64,000 nucleotides of DNA from Agarivorans litoreus (GTDB taxonomy: Bacteria > Pseudomonadota > Gammaproteobacteria > Enterobacterales > Celerinatantimonadaceae), in the NCBI RefSeq assembly GCF_019649015.1, contig NZ_BLPI01000001.1, positions 1,959,001 through 2,023,000 of the forward strand. Direction: 5' to 3'. Shown one piece after another: positions 1-7,990 of this stretch. A program made the position numbers and the translations under genes. How positions within the stretch are numbered: the first letter of the stretch is position 1; each line of letters begins with the position of its first letter. The notes under the pieces were generated by a model. The model was not told where the DNA came from, made no database searches, and was given only the letters and a program-made list of their open reading frames with translations.

Positions 1-523
1 GTAAGCCAATGGAATAAAGCGCCCACACTAAAGAGGATAAAACAATCCAACCATCGCCTTGGTTGATGCTAAAAGTCGCCAACTGCTGCCACTGCCCTTT
101 CACCAACAAAGCCAATACACCAACAAAAGACAATACAATGCCCGCCATTTGCCGCAGGGTAATACCTTGTTTGAGCCAAACCCAACTCACTAGCAAAATA
201 AATATCGGAATCATCGAGTTAATAATCAGTGCGTTGGTGGCAGTGGTATTTTGTAAACCGATATAAACACAGGAGTTAAACCCCGCCACACCTAAGCATG
301 CCAAAATCGAAATACGTAGCCAATTTTGGCTAATCACTTCTCGCTGACGCCACATACTGCGATAAAGCAAGGGCATGGCAATCAGCATGGCTAAAGTCCA
401 GCGCCAATAAGACAAAGACATCGCTGGCACTTGTTCTGAAATATAACGCCCAGTAACAAAATTTCCGGCCCAGAATAGTGGCGGTAGAACCAGCAAGCCA
501 TAAGCCAGTAGCTTTCCTTTCAT
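1..523 (-). CDS. EamA/DMT-family permease, 3' end outside the window
   Basis: Reading left from an ATG at 521-523, an open frame runs without a stop to the window edge, giving the first ~174 residues of a membrane protein. The start is preceded by a GAAGG Shine-Dalgarno. Residues ~5-25, 35-50, 62-85 and 90-115 are hydrophobic segments. The GNFVTGRY stretch after the first segment and the T-N-A-L-I-I-N turn are typical of the EamA (drug/metabolite transporter) fold. The family moves small metabolites across the inner membrane; the substrate cannot be told. A second EamA gene lies at 47729-48613 and is not the same protein. Confidence 0.8.
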   Translation of the reverse strand, partial: MKGKLLAYGLLVLPPLFWAGNFVTGRYISEQVPAMSLSYWRWTLAMLIAMPLLYRSMWRQREVISQNWLRISILACLGVAGFNSCVYIGLQNTTATNALIINSMIPIFILLVSWVWLKQGITLRQMAGIVLSFVGVLALLVKGQWQQLATFSINQGDGWIVLSSLVWALYSIGL

Positions 524-658
524 AAAACCTTCCTTCTCCACTCTAGACGTCAATGACTTAGGGCTGTTAGGGTATAGCATCGGGCTGGGATTTGCAGTAC
601 TATCCGCCATCGCGCGGTAGCGCTTTCTAAAACATTACTATTTCATGGATAACGATCA

Positions 659-1114
659 ATGAGTCTAATAGAGGCGATTAATGCAGGACTGCATGTGACA
701 GCAATTATTTTGCTGGCAGGTGCGCTGTACTCTGAAGCCTTTTTGTTCCGCCGCGGAATGACCCAAGATGATGTAAAAAAGTTGCTGTTGGCCGACGCCA
801 CCCACGCTTTTTCTACGGTATTGATTTTTATCACCGGCGCTTTACGGCTGTTTTTGTTTCACAGCACTAGCCATACTTACCTCGACAACCCATTCTTCGC
901 CTTAAAAATGCTACTGTTTTTTGTTGTGGTATTGTTGTCCCTTTATCCTTCAGCCACCTTTTATCGATGGCGCAAAGCCTTAAAACAAGGCAAACCATCG
1001 ATGATTAGCTATCGCCAACACTCCTCGGTCATCTGGCTAATTCGTTTAGAGCTTGGGGTGCTACTGTTAATTCCGATGCTAGTAACGCTAGCCCGTGCGG
1101 GGTTTGGTGATTAA
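659..1114 (+). CDS. DUF2214-like small integral membrane protein
   Basis: A 151-residue, very hydrophobic protein with four predicted membrane helices (about residues 6-25, 46-66, 78-98 and 125-147) separated by short charged loops. Overall size and the pattern (N-terminal H-V-T-A, internal FALKMLLFF, C-terminal RLELGVLLLIPMLVTLAR) match what I recall of the DUF2214 family of inner-membrane proteins of unknown function. It stands alone between a divergent EamA permease and pldB. No function can be assigned. Confidence 0.7.
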   Translation: MSLIEAINAGLHVTAIILLAGALYSEAFLFRRGMTQDDVKKLLLADATHAFSTVLIFITGALRLFLFHSTSHTYLDNPFFALKMLLFFVVVLLSLYPSATFYRWRKALKQGKPSMISYRQHSSVIWLIRLELGVLLLIPMLVTLARAGFGD

Positions 1115-1220
1115 TCACTGATTGCCCCTGTATTAAGGTTAATCACTAGATATTTCTGTTCTTATTCATACGCCTGTTGTATAGATAAATGTTGATATTT
1201 AGCCAGCAGAGGTTAGCACC

Positions 1221-2225
1221 ATGAGTACATCCATTTATCAACTTAGCCAAGAGCACGAGCTGGCCACGGTGTACCCACAAAAAATCCAACCTTACTGCGC
1301 TAAATATGCCAGCGAAGCCAGTTTTGTTGGTGTGCAAGGCTTAAGCATAAAGTACCTAAAACTAACGGCCGCCGAACCCAGCAACAAGGTAATTGTGGTT
1401 TCACCAGGGCGAACCGAAGCCTATTTAAAGTACCATGAACTAGCTTATGACCTCGCCCAACAAGGCTACGATGTGTTCATTATCGACCACCGAGGCCAAG
1501 GTTTATCTGATCGTGAAAGCGCCCACTGGCAACCCGGTGATGTAGCCAGTTTTCAATACTACGTTGATGATTTAGCCACGCTTATTGAACAGCACGATTT
1601 GCTGCACAATTACCAACAGCGGTTTATATTGGCGCACTCGATGGGCGGCGCTATCGCCGCTCATTACTTACAACAGTTTCCCAACACCTTTAATGCTGCT
1701 GCCTTATCTGCCCCTATGTTTGGGATTAATTTAGGCATGTTACCCAAATCAATTGCAACCCGCTTAGCAGCCATTATGAGCAAGCTTGAACGGCAACTTA
1801 AGCGTGGCCCCTACTATGCAGTTGGCCAATCTGATTACAAACACTGCAGCTTTAAAAATAATCACTTAACCCACAGTGAACAACGCTTTAAGCAGATGCA
1901 AGCCGTGTATCTAGCCCACCCCAAGATTCAGCTAGGCGGGCCAACCAATCGCTGGTTAGACCAAAGCTTTACCGCCATGCAACAAATCATTGAACGCGCC
2001 AACACAATCAGCGTTCCACTACTATTATTACAAGCAGAACAAGATGAAATTGTAACCGCTGAGGGCCAGCGCGCTTTTTTTCAAGCGCTAGGAACTAAAA
2101 GCAGCGCATCAGCACAATTCAAGATTATTGCTGGCGCAAAACACGAAATACTGTTCGAAAGCGACTCGATGCGAAACCCTGCTTTAAGCAGTATTCTCAA
2201 CTTTTTCGAACAGCACGCTAATTAA
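1221..2225 (+). CDS. pldB: Lysophospholipase L2 / monoacylglycerol lipase-type alpha/beta hydrolase
   Basis: A 334-residue cytoplasmic or membrane-associated serine hydrolase, close to the usual ~340 residues of PldB. The nucleophile elbow is AHSMGG (around residue 140). The DHRGQGLSDR block in the N-terminal half is typical of the lysophospholipase/monoglyceride-lipase group. Near the C-terminus E-Q-D-E-I-V supplies the acid and GAKHEILFE the catalytic histidine. These enzymes release fatty acid from lysophospholipids. It is followed 40 bp later by a YigL-type phosphatase, the same order as pldB-yigL in Escherichia coli, which strengthens the name. A GAGGTTAGCACC stretch provides the ribosome site. 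Confidence 0.85.
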   Translation: MSTSIYQLSQEHELATVYPQKIQPYCAKYASEASFVGVQGLSIKYLKLTAAEPSNKVIVVSPGRTEAYLKYHELAYDLAQQGYDVFIIDHRGQGLSDRESAHWQPGDVASFQYYVDDLATLIEQHDLLHNYQQRFILAHSMGGAIAAHYLQQFPNTFNAAALSAPMFGINLGMLPKSIATRLAAIMSKLERQLKRGPYYAVGQSDYKHCSFKNNHLTHSEQRFKQMQAVYLAHPKIQLGGPTNRWLDQSFTAMQQIIERANTISVPLLLLQAEQDEIVTAEGQRAFFQALGTKSSASAQFKIIAGAKHEILFESDSMRNPALSSILNFFEQHAN

Positions 2226-2265
2226 GGGCTACGTCGCTTTTGCGGGCTAGCTAAGGAGCATCACT

Positions 2266-3060
2266 ATGTATCAGCTTATAGCCACCGATCTCGACGGCAC
2301 ATTGCTCAACGGCGAGCACCAAATCTCAGAATACACGCTGCAAACCATTACCCGCTTGTACCAGCAAAACGTTAAGTTTTTAATTGCCACCGGTCGCCAT
2401 TACATTGATGTGCGTCCCATTGCCGAGCAGTTTGATTTTCCGATGTACTTAATCACCTCTAACGGCGCCAGAGTGCATAATAAGCAAGGTGAAGTGCTAT
2501 TTAGGGCCGACTTAACTTCGCAAGAAATTGACCGCATTTTGGATATATCTTCCCACTACACACTCCATCGAAATATTTACCATGAAGATAACTGGTACGT
2601 TGAGCAAGAAAACGACTATGTCCGCTCGTTTAATCAACACTCAGGCTTTGATTATCAGTTAACTGACTTCTCCACCTTAGAACACCAACACATTTGTAAG
2701 TTATTTTTTGTGGCGGATCACGAGGTATTACTCAAGCTAGAAAAAGACTTCATCGAAGCCTTTGGCGATAGCCTAAATATCACCTTTTCACTACCCGATT
2801 GCTTAGAGGTAATGGCGCAAAAAGCCAATAAAGGCGAGGCGCTAAAAGCGGTATTGGCGCAGAAATCGATAGCGCCAGAGCACTGTATTGCCTTTGGTGA
2901 TGGCCTTAATGATAAAGAAATGCTTAGTCTAGTAGGAAAAGGTGTGATCATGGCCAACGCGCATGACCGTTTGAAGTTGACTTTACCTCACTTAGAACAA
3001 ACACTTAGCAACAAAGAAAATGGAGTTGCTGAATATTTGATCGGCACTTTTAAGTTGTAA
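2266..3060 (+). CDS. yigL: Cof-type HAD-IIB phosphatase, YigL-like
   Basis: A 264-residue haloacid-dehalogenase phosphatase. The N-terminal TDLDGTLL carries the nucleophile Asp and the DxD acid. ATGRH follows in motif II, a conserved Lys lies in NKGEAL, and GDGLNDKEML supplies the Mg-binding aspartates. The cap between motifs II and III is the C2 type of Cof proteins. YigL of E. coli (266 residues) acts on pyridoxal phosphate and sugar phosphates, and the same substrates are inferred here from family and from the pldB neighbour. The AAGGAG ribosome site lies 8 bases before the ATG. It is probably co-transcribed with pldB. Confidence 0.85.
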   Translation: MYQLIATDLDGTLLNGEHQISEYTLQTITRLYQQNVKFLIATGRHYIDVRPIAEQFDFPMYLITSNGARVHNKQGEVLFRADLTSQEIDRILDISSHYTLHRNIYHEDNWYVEQENDYVRSFNQHSGFDYQLTDFSTLEHQHICKLFFVADHEVLLKLEKDFIEAFGDSLNITFSLPDCLEVMAQKANKGEALKAVLAQKSIAPEHCIAFGDGLNDKEMLSLVGKGVIMANAHDRLKLTLPHLEQTLSNKENGVAEYLIGTFKL

Positions 3061-3081
3061 TTGTCATCTTAAGGAAAGGTA

Positions 3082-4608
3082 ATGAGGCTTGTTAAAACAC
3101 TTAGCTTAGCAATTTTTAGCTGTATCACATTGTTAGGGTGCTCCCAAACGCCTCCGCCGGAACCCCCAAAAAAAGTAGAGCCCGTTAAAGTACCGGCAAA
3201 ACTTAACCCGCTTACTCCGCTAAAAGGGAGCCTCACCCTTAGCGCACCAGGTGCTATCTTCACTCCTTGTCAGGGGGATAAACAATACTGGGTTGAGCTG
3301 TCTTCAGCAGATAAACAAGTACTGAGCCGTTTTGCCAACAACGCAAGCATCTACGTAGAGCTTATGGGCCGTTTTGCCAACGTGGGCAAGCAAGCTCCAC
3401 AAGCCGACTACCTAGCCAAAATAACTCCTGATGAATGGCAATACTTGGCTTCTGAAGGCCCAGGCTGCAAGCTTGATATTGCCGAGCTTAGTGCGTGGGG
3501 CAATGAGCCAGGTTGGAGAATAGATATTGAAGACAACAAATTATTGCTCAACACCATGTCAGGGGCAGCCAATAAAACCATTACCCGCAGCGGTATTGAT
3601 AAGGGCTTGCATTATTGGCAAGCCGGCAGCGAACTCTACCTTAGCGTATCTAAACAGCAATGTTTAGGCACTATGGTGGATAGTATTTATTCCTATAGCG
3701 CCGAGTTAACCTATAAAGGCAAAATCTACCAAGGTTGTGCACGACGCCCATTCCAACAGAATTTGGAGCAACTTGCTGGCTACTACAAAGTTAAGCTTCC
3801 CACTGCATCTGGCTCTGGTCGCGTAGTGGATTTAAGCCTAAACGCCGACTTTAGTGCCGAACTGCAAAACACCTACCTTGAAGAAGAAAAAACCTTTAGC
3901 GAGAAGGGCTACTGGTACCCGCTTAATGAATCCAGCTTGGCCTTAACCTTAAGCCAAAGTAACCACCAGCAAGTAAAAAGCGACATGATATTTGACTGGG
4001 ACGGGCGACTACTGCGTTTACGCAACCCAGAATCACTACAGCAAGGCAGTGCTGGGCTAAACATGATGAAAATGGATGGCCCTCCAGTGGCTTTAGGCAC
4101 CAGCAAAAAAGTCTACCACCAACGTACCTTTGAACCTGCTACCTTAATGGCCAGTAGCGACTACGACCCTGAAGTTGAAGCAGCCTTAAAACAATACTTT
4201 AAATTGCACCGCACCGAACTAAACGGCACCAAATACCAATGGTGGAAGTTTGATCTAAATGGCGATGGTAAAGACGAAATCATCACCTATGTAGACTGGT
4301 GCGGCAGTGGTGGATGTAGCTTATTGATATTTGAAGCCAAAGATAACAATCACCGTTTCTTAAGCAAAACTACATTGGTGCATACTCCATTTTATCTTGC
4401 CACTTCGAGTAATGCTCGCTGGCAAGACTTGCTACTAGAAGTATCTGGCGGCGGAGCCTCTCCAGGTTTACGTTTACTGCGCTTCGACGGCCTAAGTTAC
4501 CCACTTAACCCAAGCCTGCAACCAGAAGCACCACAGCCAGCGCCAGTAAGCGGGATTACCTTCTATGCAGAAGCCTTTAGCAAAGGGGCTGGACGAGCGT
4601 TAAACTAA
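3082..4608 (+). CDS. Lipoprotein with COG3650-like domain and C-terminal calcium/FG-GAP-like motif
   Basis: A 508-residue predicted lipoprotein: signal peptide 1-19 and lipobox LLGC with Cys20, followed by a Pro/Lys-rich linker. Around residues 130-220 lies a domain with G-N-E-P-G-W-R-I-D, a serine/lysine strand ending in QQC, and Y-Q-G-C-A-R-R, the pattern I associate with COG3650. The same pattern makes up the small exported protein at 7597-7980. A further barrel-like part follows, and D-L-N-G-D-G-K-D-E (about residue 390) is an EF-hand/FG-GAP-like loop that could bind calcium. It is probably anchored in the outer membrane facing the periplasm. Its gene starts 21 bp after yigL. Function unknown. 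Confidence 0.7.
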   Translation: MRLVKTLSLAIFSCITLLGCSQTPPPEPPKKVEPVKVPAKLNPLTPLKGSLTLSAPGAIFTPCQGDKQYWVELSSADKQVLSRFANNASIYVELMGRFANVGKQAPQADYLAKITPDEWQYLASEGPGCKLDIAELSAWGNEPGWRIDIEDNKLLLNTMSGAANKTITRSGIDKGLHYWQAGSELYLSVSKQQCLGTMVDSIYSYSAELTYKGKIYQGCARRPFQQNLEQLAGYYKVKLPTASGSGRVVDLSLNADFSAELQNTYLEEEKTFSEKGYWYPLNESSLALTLSQSNHQQVKSDMIFDWDGRLLRLRNPESLQQGSAGLNMMKMDGPPVALGTSKKVYHQRTFEPATLMASSDYDPEVEAALKQYFKLHRTELNGTKYQWWKFDLNGDGKDEIITYVDWCGSGGCSLLIFEAKDNNHRFLSKTTLVHTPFYLATSSNARWQDLLLEVSGGGASPGLRLLRFDGLSYPLNPSLQPEAPQPAPVSGITFYAEAFSKGAGRALN

Positions 4609-4646
4609 GCTCACATCATTTGCTAGCTCAATACCTAGGCTAGCGG

Positions 4647-4673
4647 TACAATGCCCCTGATTTTTCAGGGGCA
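4647..4673 (+). promoter_or_regulatory. Leader hairpin hiding the ribosome site of the flavoprotein gene
   Basis: TGCCCCTGA (4652-4660) and TCAGGGGCA (4665-4673) form a perfect 9-bp stem with a TTTT loop, ending 4 bases before the ATG at 4678. The purine-rich AGGGG that would bind 16S rRNA lies inside the right arm. A TACAAT that could serve as a -10 box overlaps the left edge (4647-4652). If that promoter is used, the transcript would begin inside the hairpin and not form it, so a regulatory role needs an upstream start. Confidence 0.35.
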
Positions 4674-4677
4674 AGTT

Positions 4678-5865
4678 ATGACACAACAATTCGACGTTAT
4701 CATTATTGGCGCAGGCGCCGCAGGCTTAATGTGTGCGGCTACCGCAGGCTATCGTGGGCGCTCGGTGTTGGTGATTGATAACGCCAAAAAAGCAGGCCGA
4801 AAAATCCTTATTAGTGGCGGCGGTCGTTGTAACTTTACTAATCAGAGTGTTAGCCCAGACAACTTCTTATGTGGTAACCCCCACTTTGTTAAATCCGCTC
4901 TGGCACGCTACCCCTCAAGTAATTTTATTGAGTTAGTCGAGCGCCACGGCATCGAATACCACGAACGCGATCATGGCCAATTGTTCTGTAACGACAGTGC
5001 TAAAGACATCGTAGACTTGCTGCTCACCGAATGCGATTGGGCGGGCGTTACCATTAGCCTACGTAGCGAAATCAAATACGTAAAACAACTCGATGAACAA
5101 CAGTTTGAAGTGCACGCTGGCGGTCAATGCTACCAAGCCAGCTCCTTGGTAATCGCAACCGGCGGGCTATCTATGCCTAAACTGGGTGCCACTCCATTTG
5201 GCTACAAATTGGCAGAACAGTTTGGCCTTAAGGTACTACCCACTAGAGCCGGTTTAGTGCCATTTACTTGGCATAGCGATCAAAAAGAGCGCTTTGAAGC
5301 CCTCTCGGGTATCGCGGTGCCAAGCTGCATTACTGCCGCTAACGGCAAGCAATTTAGCGAAGCGCTATTATTTACCCACCGCGGCTTATCAGGCCCTGCC
5401 ATATTGCAAATATCTAACTATTGGCAGCCCGGTGAAGCGGTAAGCATCAACCTATTACCCAAGCAAGATGCCGCCTCCTTGATCGAACAGGTATTATCGC
5501 AACATCCCAAACAAAGCCTAAAAAACACCTTAAGCCAATGGCTGCCCAAACGCCTGGTAGAAGCACTATTTGACGAAAACACGCTAGCCAAAGCGCTTAA
5601 TCAGCTAGGCCATGGCGAACGCGACAGTATTGCTGCCAAGCTAAACAATTGGCAAATCACCATGAATGGCACCGAAGGCTACCGCACCGCCGAAGTCACC
5701 CTTGGCGGCGTAGACACTAACGAACTCAGCTCCAAAACCATGCAAGCCAATAATGTAAAAGGCCTCTACTTTATTGGCGAAGTCATGGACGTAACCGGTT
5801 GGCTGGGGGGCTTTAACTTCCAATGGGCATGGGCCAGTGGCGTAGCCTGCGGCCTAGATTGCTAA
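4678..5865 (+). CDS. BaiN/YhiN/HI0933-family NAD(P)/FAD-dependent oxidoreductase
   Basis: A flavoprotein of 395 residues from the ATG at 4678; an in-frame ATG at 4651 lies inside a hairpin and is less likely. The N-terminus FDVIIIGAGAAGLMCA is the FAD-binding Rossmann GxGxxG. GRKILISGGGRCNFTN is the family signature. ATGGLSMPKLGATPFGY is the second dinucleotide motif, and GLYFIGEVMDVTGWLGGFNFQ with W-A-S-G closes the FAD domain. The family includes YhiN and HI0933, and BaiN has been linked to bile-acid reduction, but the substrate in most bacteria is unknown. The stop codon lies 23 bp before the next small gene. Confidence 0.85.
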   Translation: MTQQFDVIIIGAGAAGLMCAATAGYRGRSVLVIDNAKKAGRKILISGGGRCNFTNQSVSPDNFLCGNPHFVKSALARYPSSNFIELVERHGIEYHERDHGQLFCNDSAKDIVDLLLTECDWAGVTISLRSEIKYVKQLDEQQFEVHAGGQCYQASSLVIATGGLSMPKLGATPFGYKLAEQFGLKVLPTRAGLVPFTWHSDQKERFEALSGIAVPSCITAANGKQFSEALLFTHRGLSGPAILQISNYWQPGEAVSINLLPKQDAASLIEQVLSQHPKQSLKNTLSQWLPKRLVEALFDENTLAKALNQLGHGERDSIAAKLNNWQITMNGTEGYRTAEVTLGGVDTNELSSKTMQANNVKGLYFIGEVMDVTGWLGGFNFQWAWASGVACGLDC

Positions 5866-5888
5866 TTAATTTTAGGAATGACCTAAAC

Positions 5889-6158
5889 ATGGACAAAGAA
5901 AACTACTTAGTATTTTGTAAAGCTGAGCTACGCAGCGTGTTTTTGAGCACCAAAGCGGGTAAACCAGATAACAAACTAAAGTACCGAGTTGAAGGCCTGT
6001 TTCACGCAGCAAAGTTACTGGGGTTACTCAGCACCGAGCAAGCAAACGCCATAATAGAATCAGAACACCAAGCGGTATTTGGTGAAAGCGTTAGCGAAAG
6101 GCTCAAGCGCAAAACTCAACTCAAGCAGCTAAAAGAAAGCGATCCGAGCCTGTCCTAA
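5889..6158 (+). CDS. Small conserved-looking protein with its 3' end replaced by an IS256 insertion
   Basis: From the ATG at 5889 (TAGGA 11 bases upstream) the frame gives 89 residues, mostly helical and charged, with no membrane segment. The first 83 codons are native. Codons 84-86 (S-D-P) straddle the target duplication, the last three residues S-L-S come from the IS inverted repeat, and the IS supplies the TAA. Removing the element and one copy of the 8-bp duplication restores a frame ending D-A-Y-F-N-I-P-T-V-E-R-L and a stop at 7497-7499, giving 98 residues. The ORF also has upstream in-frame codons overlapping the flavoprotein gene, which I do not use. Function not recognised; the truncated product may still fold. 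Confidence 0.7.
   Translation: MDKENYLVFCKAELRSVFLSTKAGKPDNKLKYRVEGLFHAAKLLGLLSTEQANAIIESEHQAVFGESVSERLKRKTQLKQLKESDPSLS
6138..6145 (+). repeat. IS256 target-site duplication, left copy
   Basis: AGCGATCC immediately precedes the left terminal inverted repeat and is repeated exactly at 7452-7459. Eight bases is the usual duplication length of IS256-family elements. Confidence 0.93.
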
Positions 6159-6174
6159 ATTCTGTGTAACTGTC
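6146..6174 (+). repeat. IS256 left terminal inverted repeat
   Basis: About 29 bases pairing imperfectly with 7423-7451 on the other strand. The conserved core is ATTCTGTGTA, with outer GAG and CTGT matches. Confidence 0.8.
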
Positions 6175-6208
6175 TAAACTTAAAGCCGTAATGGCTAAGG
6201 ATAGGCAC

Positions 6209-7420
6209 ATGGATAAGAAAGCACTTGAAGCTTTTGCTATAGAAGCTGCAAAGGGAATCAAAACTCCCGATGATTTAACTGAATTCAGCCAGATGCTCAA
6301 AAAAATCACTGTTGAAGCGGCACTCAACGCTGAAATGGATGAGCATCTTGGTTATGAAAAACACAAACCTTCCAAGTCGAATAATACCCGCAATGGAAAG
6401 AGCACTAAGCGCGTAAAAACCGAAGACGGAGAGTTTGAGCTTGATACTCCTAGGGATCGCCTTGGCTCTTTTGACCCCAAGCTGGTCAAAAAACATCAAA
6501 CACGATTTACCTCCATGGATGACAAGATCTTGTGGCTCTATGCGCAAGGTATGAGTACGCGTGACATCGTGAATGCTTTCGATGAGTGGTACGGGGCCGA
6601 GATATCACCCAGCCTAGTTTCGCGTGTCACAAATGCGGTGATGGAGGAAATTGTGGAGTGGCAATCTAGACCACTCGATGCCATTTATCCTATCGTCTAT
6701 CTCGACTGCATCGTGGTCAAAATCCGCCAAGACAAACGCATTATCAATAAATCTATCTTCCTTGCTTTGGGCATTAACACCGACGGCCAGAAAGAGTTAA
6801 TGGGCATGTGGATAGCCGAAAACGAGGGTGCTAAGTTTTGGCTGAGTGTTCTAACTGAACTCAATCAACGTGGTGTTGAAGATATACTTATCGCCTGTGT
6901 AGATGGCCTGAAGGGCTTCCCTGATGCGATCAATACCGTCTTCCCCCAAACACATATCCAGCTTTGCATAGTCCATATGGTGCGAAACTCATTGAAGTAT
7001 GTATCCTGGAAAGACTACAAGGCGGTTACAGCCGACCTGAAGCGTGTGTATCGCTCAGCTACAGAAGATGAAGCTTTACTTGAGCTGGAGCGCTTTAGCG
7101 AAGTCTGGGATAGCCAGTATCCGCAAATCTCCAAATCTTGGCGCAATCACTGGCAGAACCTCAATACGCTCTTTAACTACCCTGAAGATATCCGTCGGGC
7201 CATTTACACCACCAATGCGATTGAGTCTCTCAACAGCGTAATACGCAAGGCACTAAAGAAGCGGAAACTCTTCCCAAACGATGAGGCCGCAACCAAGATG
7301 GTGTACTTAGCAATCAAAGACGCCAGCAAGAAATGGACAATGCCCATTCAAAACTGGCGCCAAGCTATGAGTCGGTTTATTATCGAGTTCGAGGAACGTC
7401 TAGAAAAACACATTAACTAG
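6209..7420 (+). CDS. IS256-family (mutator-type) transposase
   Basis: A 403-residue DDE transposase, the family's usual length. The ATG at 6209 is chosen because AAGGATAGG lies just upstream; an ATG at 6191 would add six residues and has no clear ribosome site. The first catalytic Asp is in VYLDCIVVKIR, the second in ACVDGLKGF, and the Glu is in TTNAIESLNSVIRKA near the C-terminus. The C/H-rich stretch QLCIVHMVRNS between the second Asp and the Glu is the family signature. The frame is intact, so the element is potentially active. Confidence 0.95.
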   Translation: MDKKALEAFAIEAAKGIKTPDDLTEFSQMLKKITVEAALNAEMDEHLGYEKHKPSKSNNTRNGKSTKRVKTEDGEFELDTPRDRLGSFDPKLVKKHQTRFTSMDDKILWLYAQGMSTRDIVNAFDEWYGAEISPSLVSRVTNAVMEEIVEWQSRPLDAIYPIVYLDCIVVKIRQDKRIINKSIFLALGINTDGQKELMGMWIAENEGAKFWLSVLTELNQRGVEDILIACVDGLKGFPDAINTVFPQTHIQLCIVHMVRNSLKYVSWKDYKAVTADLKRVYRSATEDEALLELERFSEVWDSQYPQISKSWRNHWQNLNTLFNYPEDIRRAIYTTNAIESLNSVIRKALKKRKLFPNDEAATKMVYLAIKDASKKWTMPIQNWRQAMSRFIIEFEERLEKHIN

Positions 7421-7422
7421 AT

Positions 7423-7451
7423 GGCAGATACACAGAATCTGTTACAGCCTC
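7423..7451 (-). repeat. IS256 right terminal inverted repeat
   Basis: Reverse-strand partner of 6146-6174. It begins two bases after the transposase stop codon and shares the ATTCTGTGTA core and the outer GAG..CTGT. Confidence 0.8.
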
Positions 7452-7459
7452 AGCGATCC
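7452..7459 (+). repeat. IS256 target-site duplication, right copy
   Basis: Second exact copy of AGCGATCC, directly after the right inverted repeat. Confidence 0.93.
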
Positions 7460-7499
7460 CGATGCCTACTTTAATATTCCAACAGTAGAGCGCCTTTAA
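7460..7499 (+). pseudogene. Severed 3' end of the small gene at 5889
   Basis: Read in the frame of the gene at 5889 after deleting the IS and one duplication, these bases encode the last 12 residues (D-A-Y-F-N-I-P-T-V-E-R-L) and a TAA at 7497-7499. A palindrome at 7506-7522 (TTTAGCT TAA AGCTAAA) follows and may belong to the original 3' end of the transcript. Confidence 0.8.
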
Positions 7500-7561
7500 A
7501 CGCTGTTTAGCTTAAAGCTAAAACCTAGTTGTAGTTTTTGCATATTGACTGAAAATCAAAT

Positions 7562-7587
7562 TAGAGCAACCACTACTTGTTGCTCTA
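7562..7587 (-). terminator. Likely terminator of the T6SS effector operon
   Basis: TAGAGCAAC (7562-7570) and GTTGCTCTA (7579-7587) form a perfect 9-bp stem with an 8-base loop, 10 bp past the stop of the last leftward gene. On the reverse strand it is followed by a moderately T-rich stretch rather than a clean T run. Confidence 0.55.
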
Positions 7588-7596
7588 GGGCAATTG

Positions 7597-7980
7597 TTAT
7601 TTCATGCGATTACAACAACCACTATAGACGTTCTCACCCATGGCAAACGTAACATCATACTCATAAGCAAAATCAGACATATCATCTGAACATTGCTCTG
7701 TTTTACTAAGTGAAATTGTAATTTTTCCTTCTTTAGAATCAGCACCCTGTATAATCCAACGATTAGTGTGATTGATCGAAGCTAGCTTTTCCTTTAGTTC
7801 AAACATGGTGATATTGTCATCAATGTCACTATATTTAATCACTCCATCTTCTACATCTAAACCCCAAAAAGGCTCAGTACCTAAGCATTGCAATTGGGTC
7901 GCACTCGACGACGCTACTCCCATGAAGCTTAGGACCACAAGTCCTAGACAAGTGCTTAGAACAGATACGACTTTTCTCAT
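7597..7980 (-). CDS. Small exported COG3650-like protein; candidate immunity protein for the amidase
   Basis: A 127-residue protein with a clear signal peptide (positive MRK, hydrophobic stretch to about residue 24, A-S-S-S-A-T cleavage region) and a mature part of ~100 residues. The mature part has G-T-E-P-F-W-G-L-D near its start, a serine/lysine strand ending in E-Q-C, and Y-S-G-C-C-N-R at the end. This is the same arrangement as residues ~130-220 of the lipoprotein at 3082. The gene begins 10 bp after the amidase stop and is the last gene of the T6SS effector operon. An exported protein directly after a peptidoglycan-cleaving effector is the classic place of a periplasmic immunity gene. 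That role is inferred; the family resemblance is visible. Confidence 0.65.
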   Translation of the reverse strand: MRKVVSVLSTCLGLVVLSFMGVASSSATQLQCLGTEPFWGLDVEDGVIKYSDIDDNITMFELKEKLASINHTNRWIIQGADSKEGKITISLSKTEQCSDDMSDFAYEYDVTFAMGENVYSGCCNRMK

Positions 7981-7990
7981 ACTATAAACC

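Larger units (their letters stand above)
6146..7451 (+). mobile_element. Complete IS256-family insertion sequence (1,306 bp)
   Basis: The element is bounded by imperfect inverted repeats. The left end reads GAGCCTGTCCTAAATTCTGT from 6146; the reverse complement of the right end reads GAGGCTGTAACAGATTCTGT from 7451, and both continue G-T-A. It carries one transposase gene and is flanked by an exact 8-bp duplication, so the insertion is direct and has not been rearranged since. It sits inside the small gene that starts at 5889. The intact duplication, intact transposase and good repeats suggest a fairly recent event. Both ends were placed by matching the repeats to the duplication, so the boundaries are certain to within a base or so. 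Confidence 0.93.

Noticed and set aside
558-572. TTAGGGCTGTTAGGG resembling the MITE end
   Set aside because: Only 12 bases match and a base must be skipped, with no second end nearby.
4619-4633. TTTGCTAGCTCAATA repeated at 61417-61431, each upstream of a rightward gene
   Set aside because: In a 64 kb window one or two exact 15-base matches are expected by chance, and the distances to the two start codons differ (59 and 93 bp).
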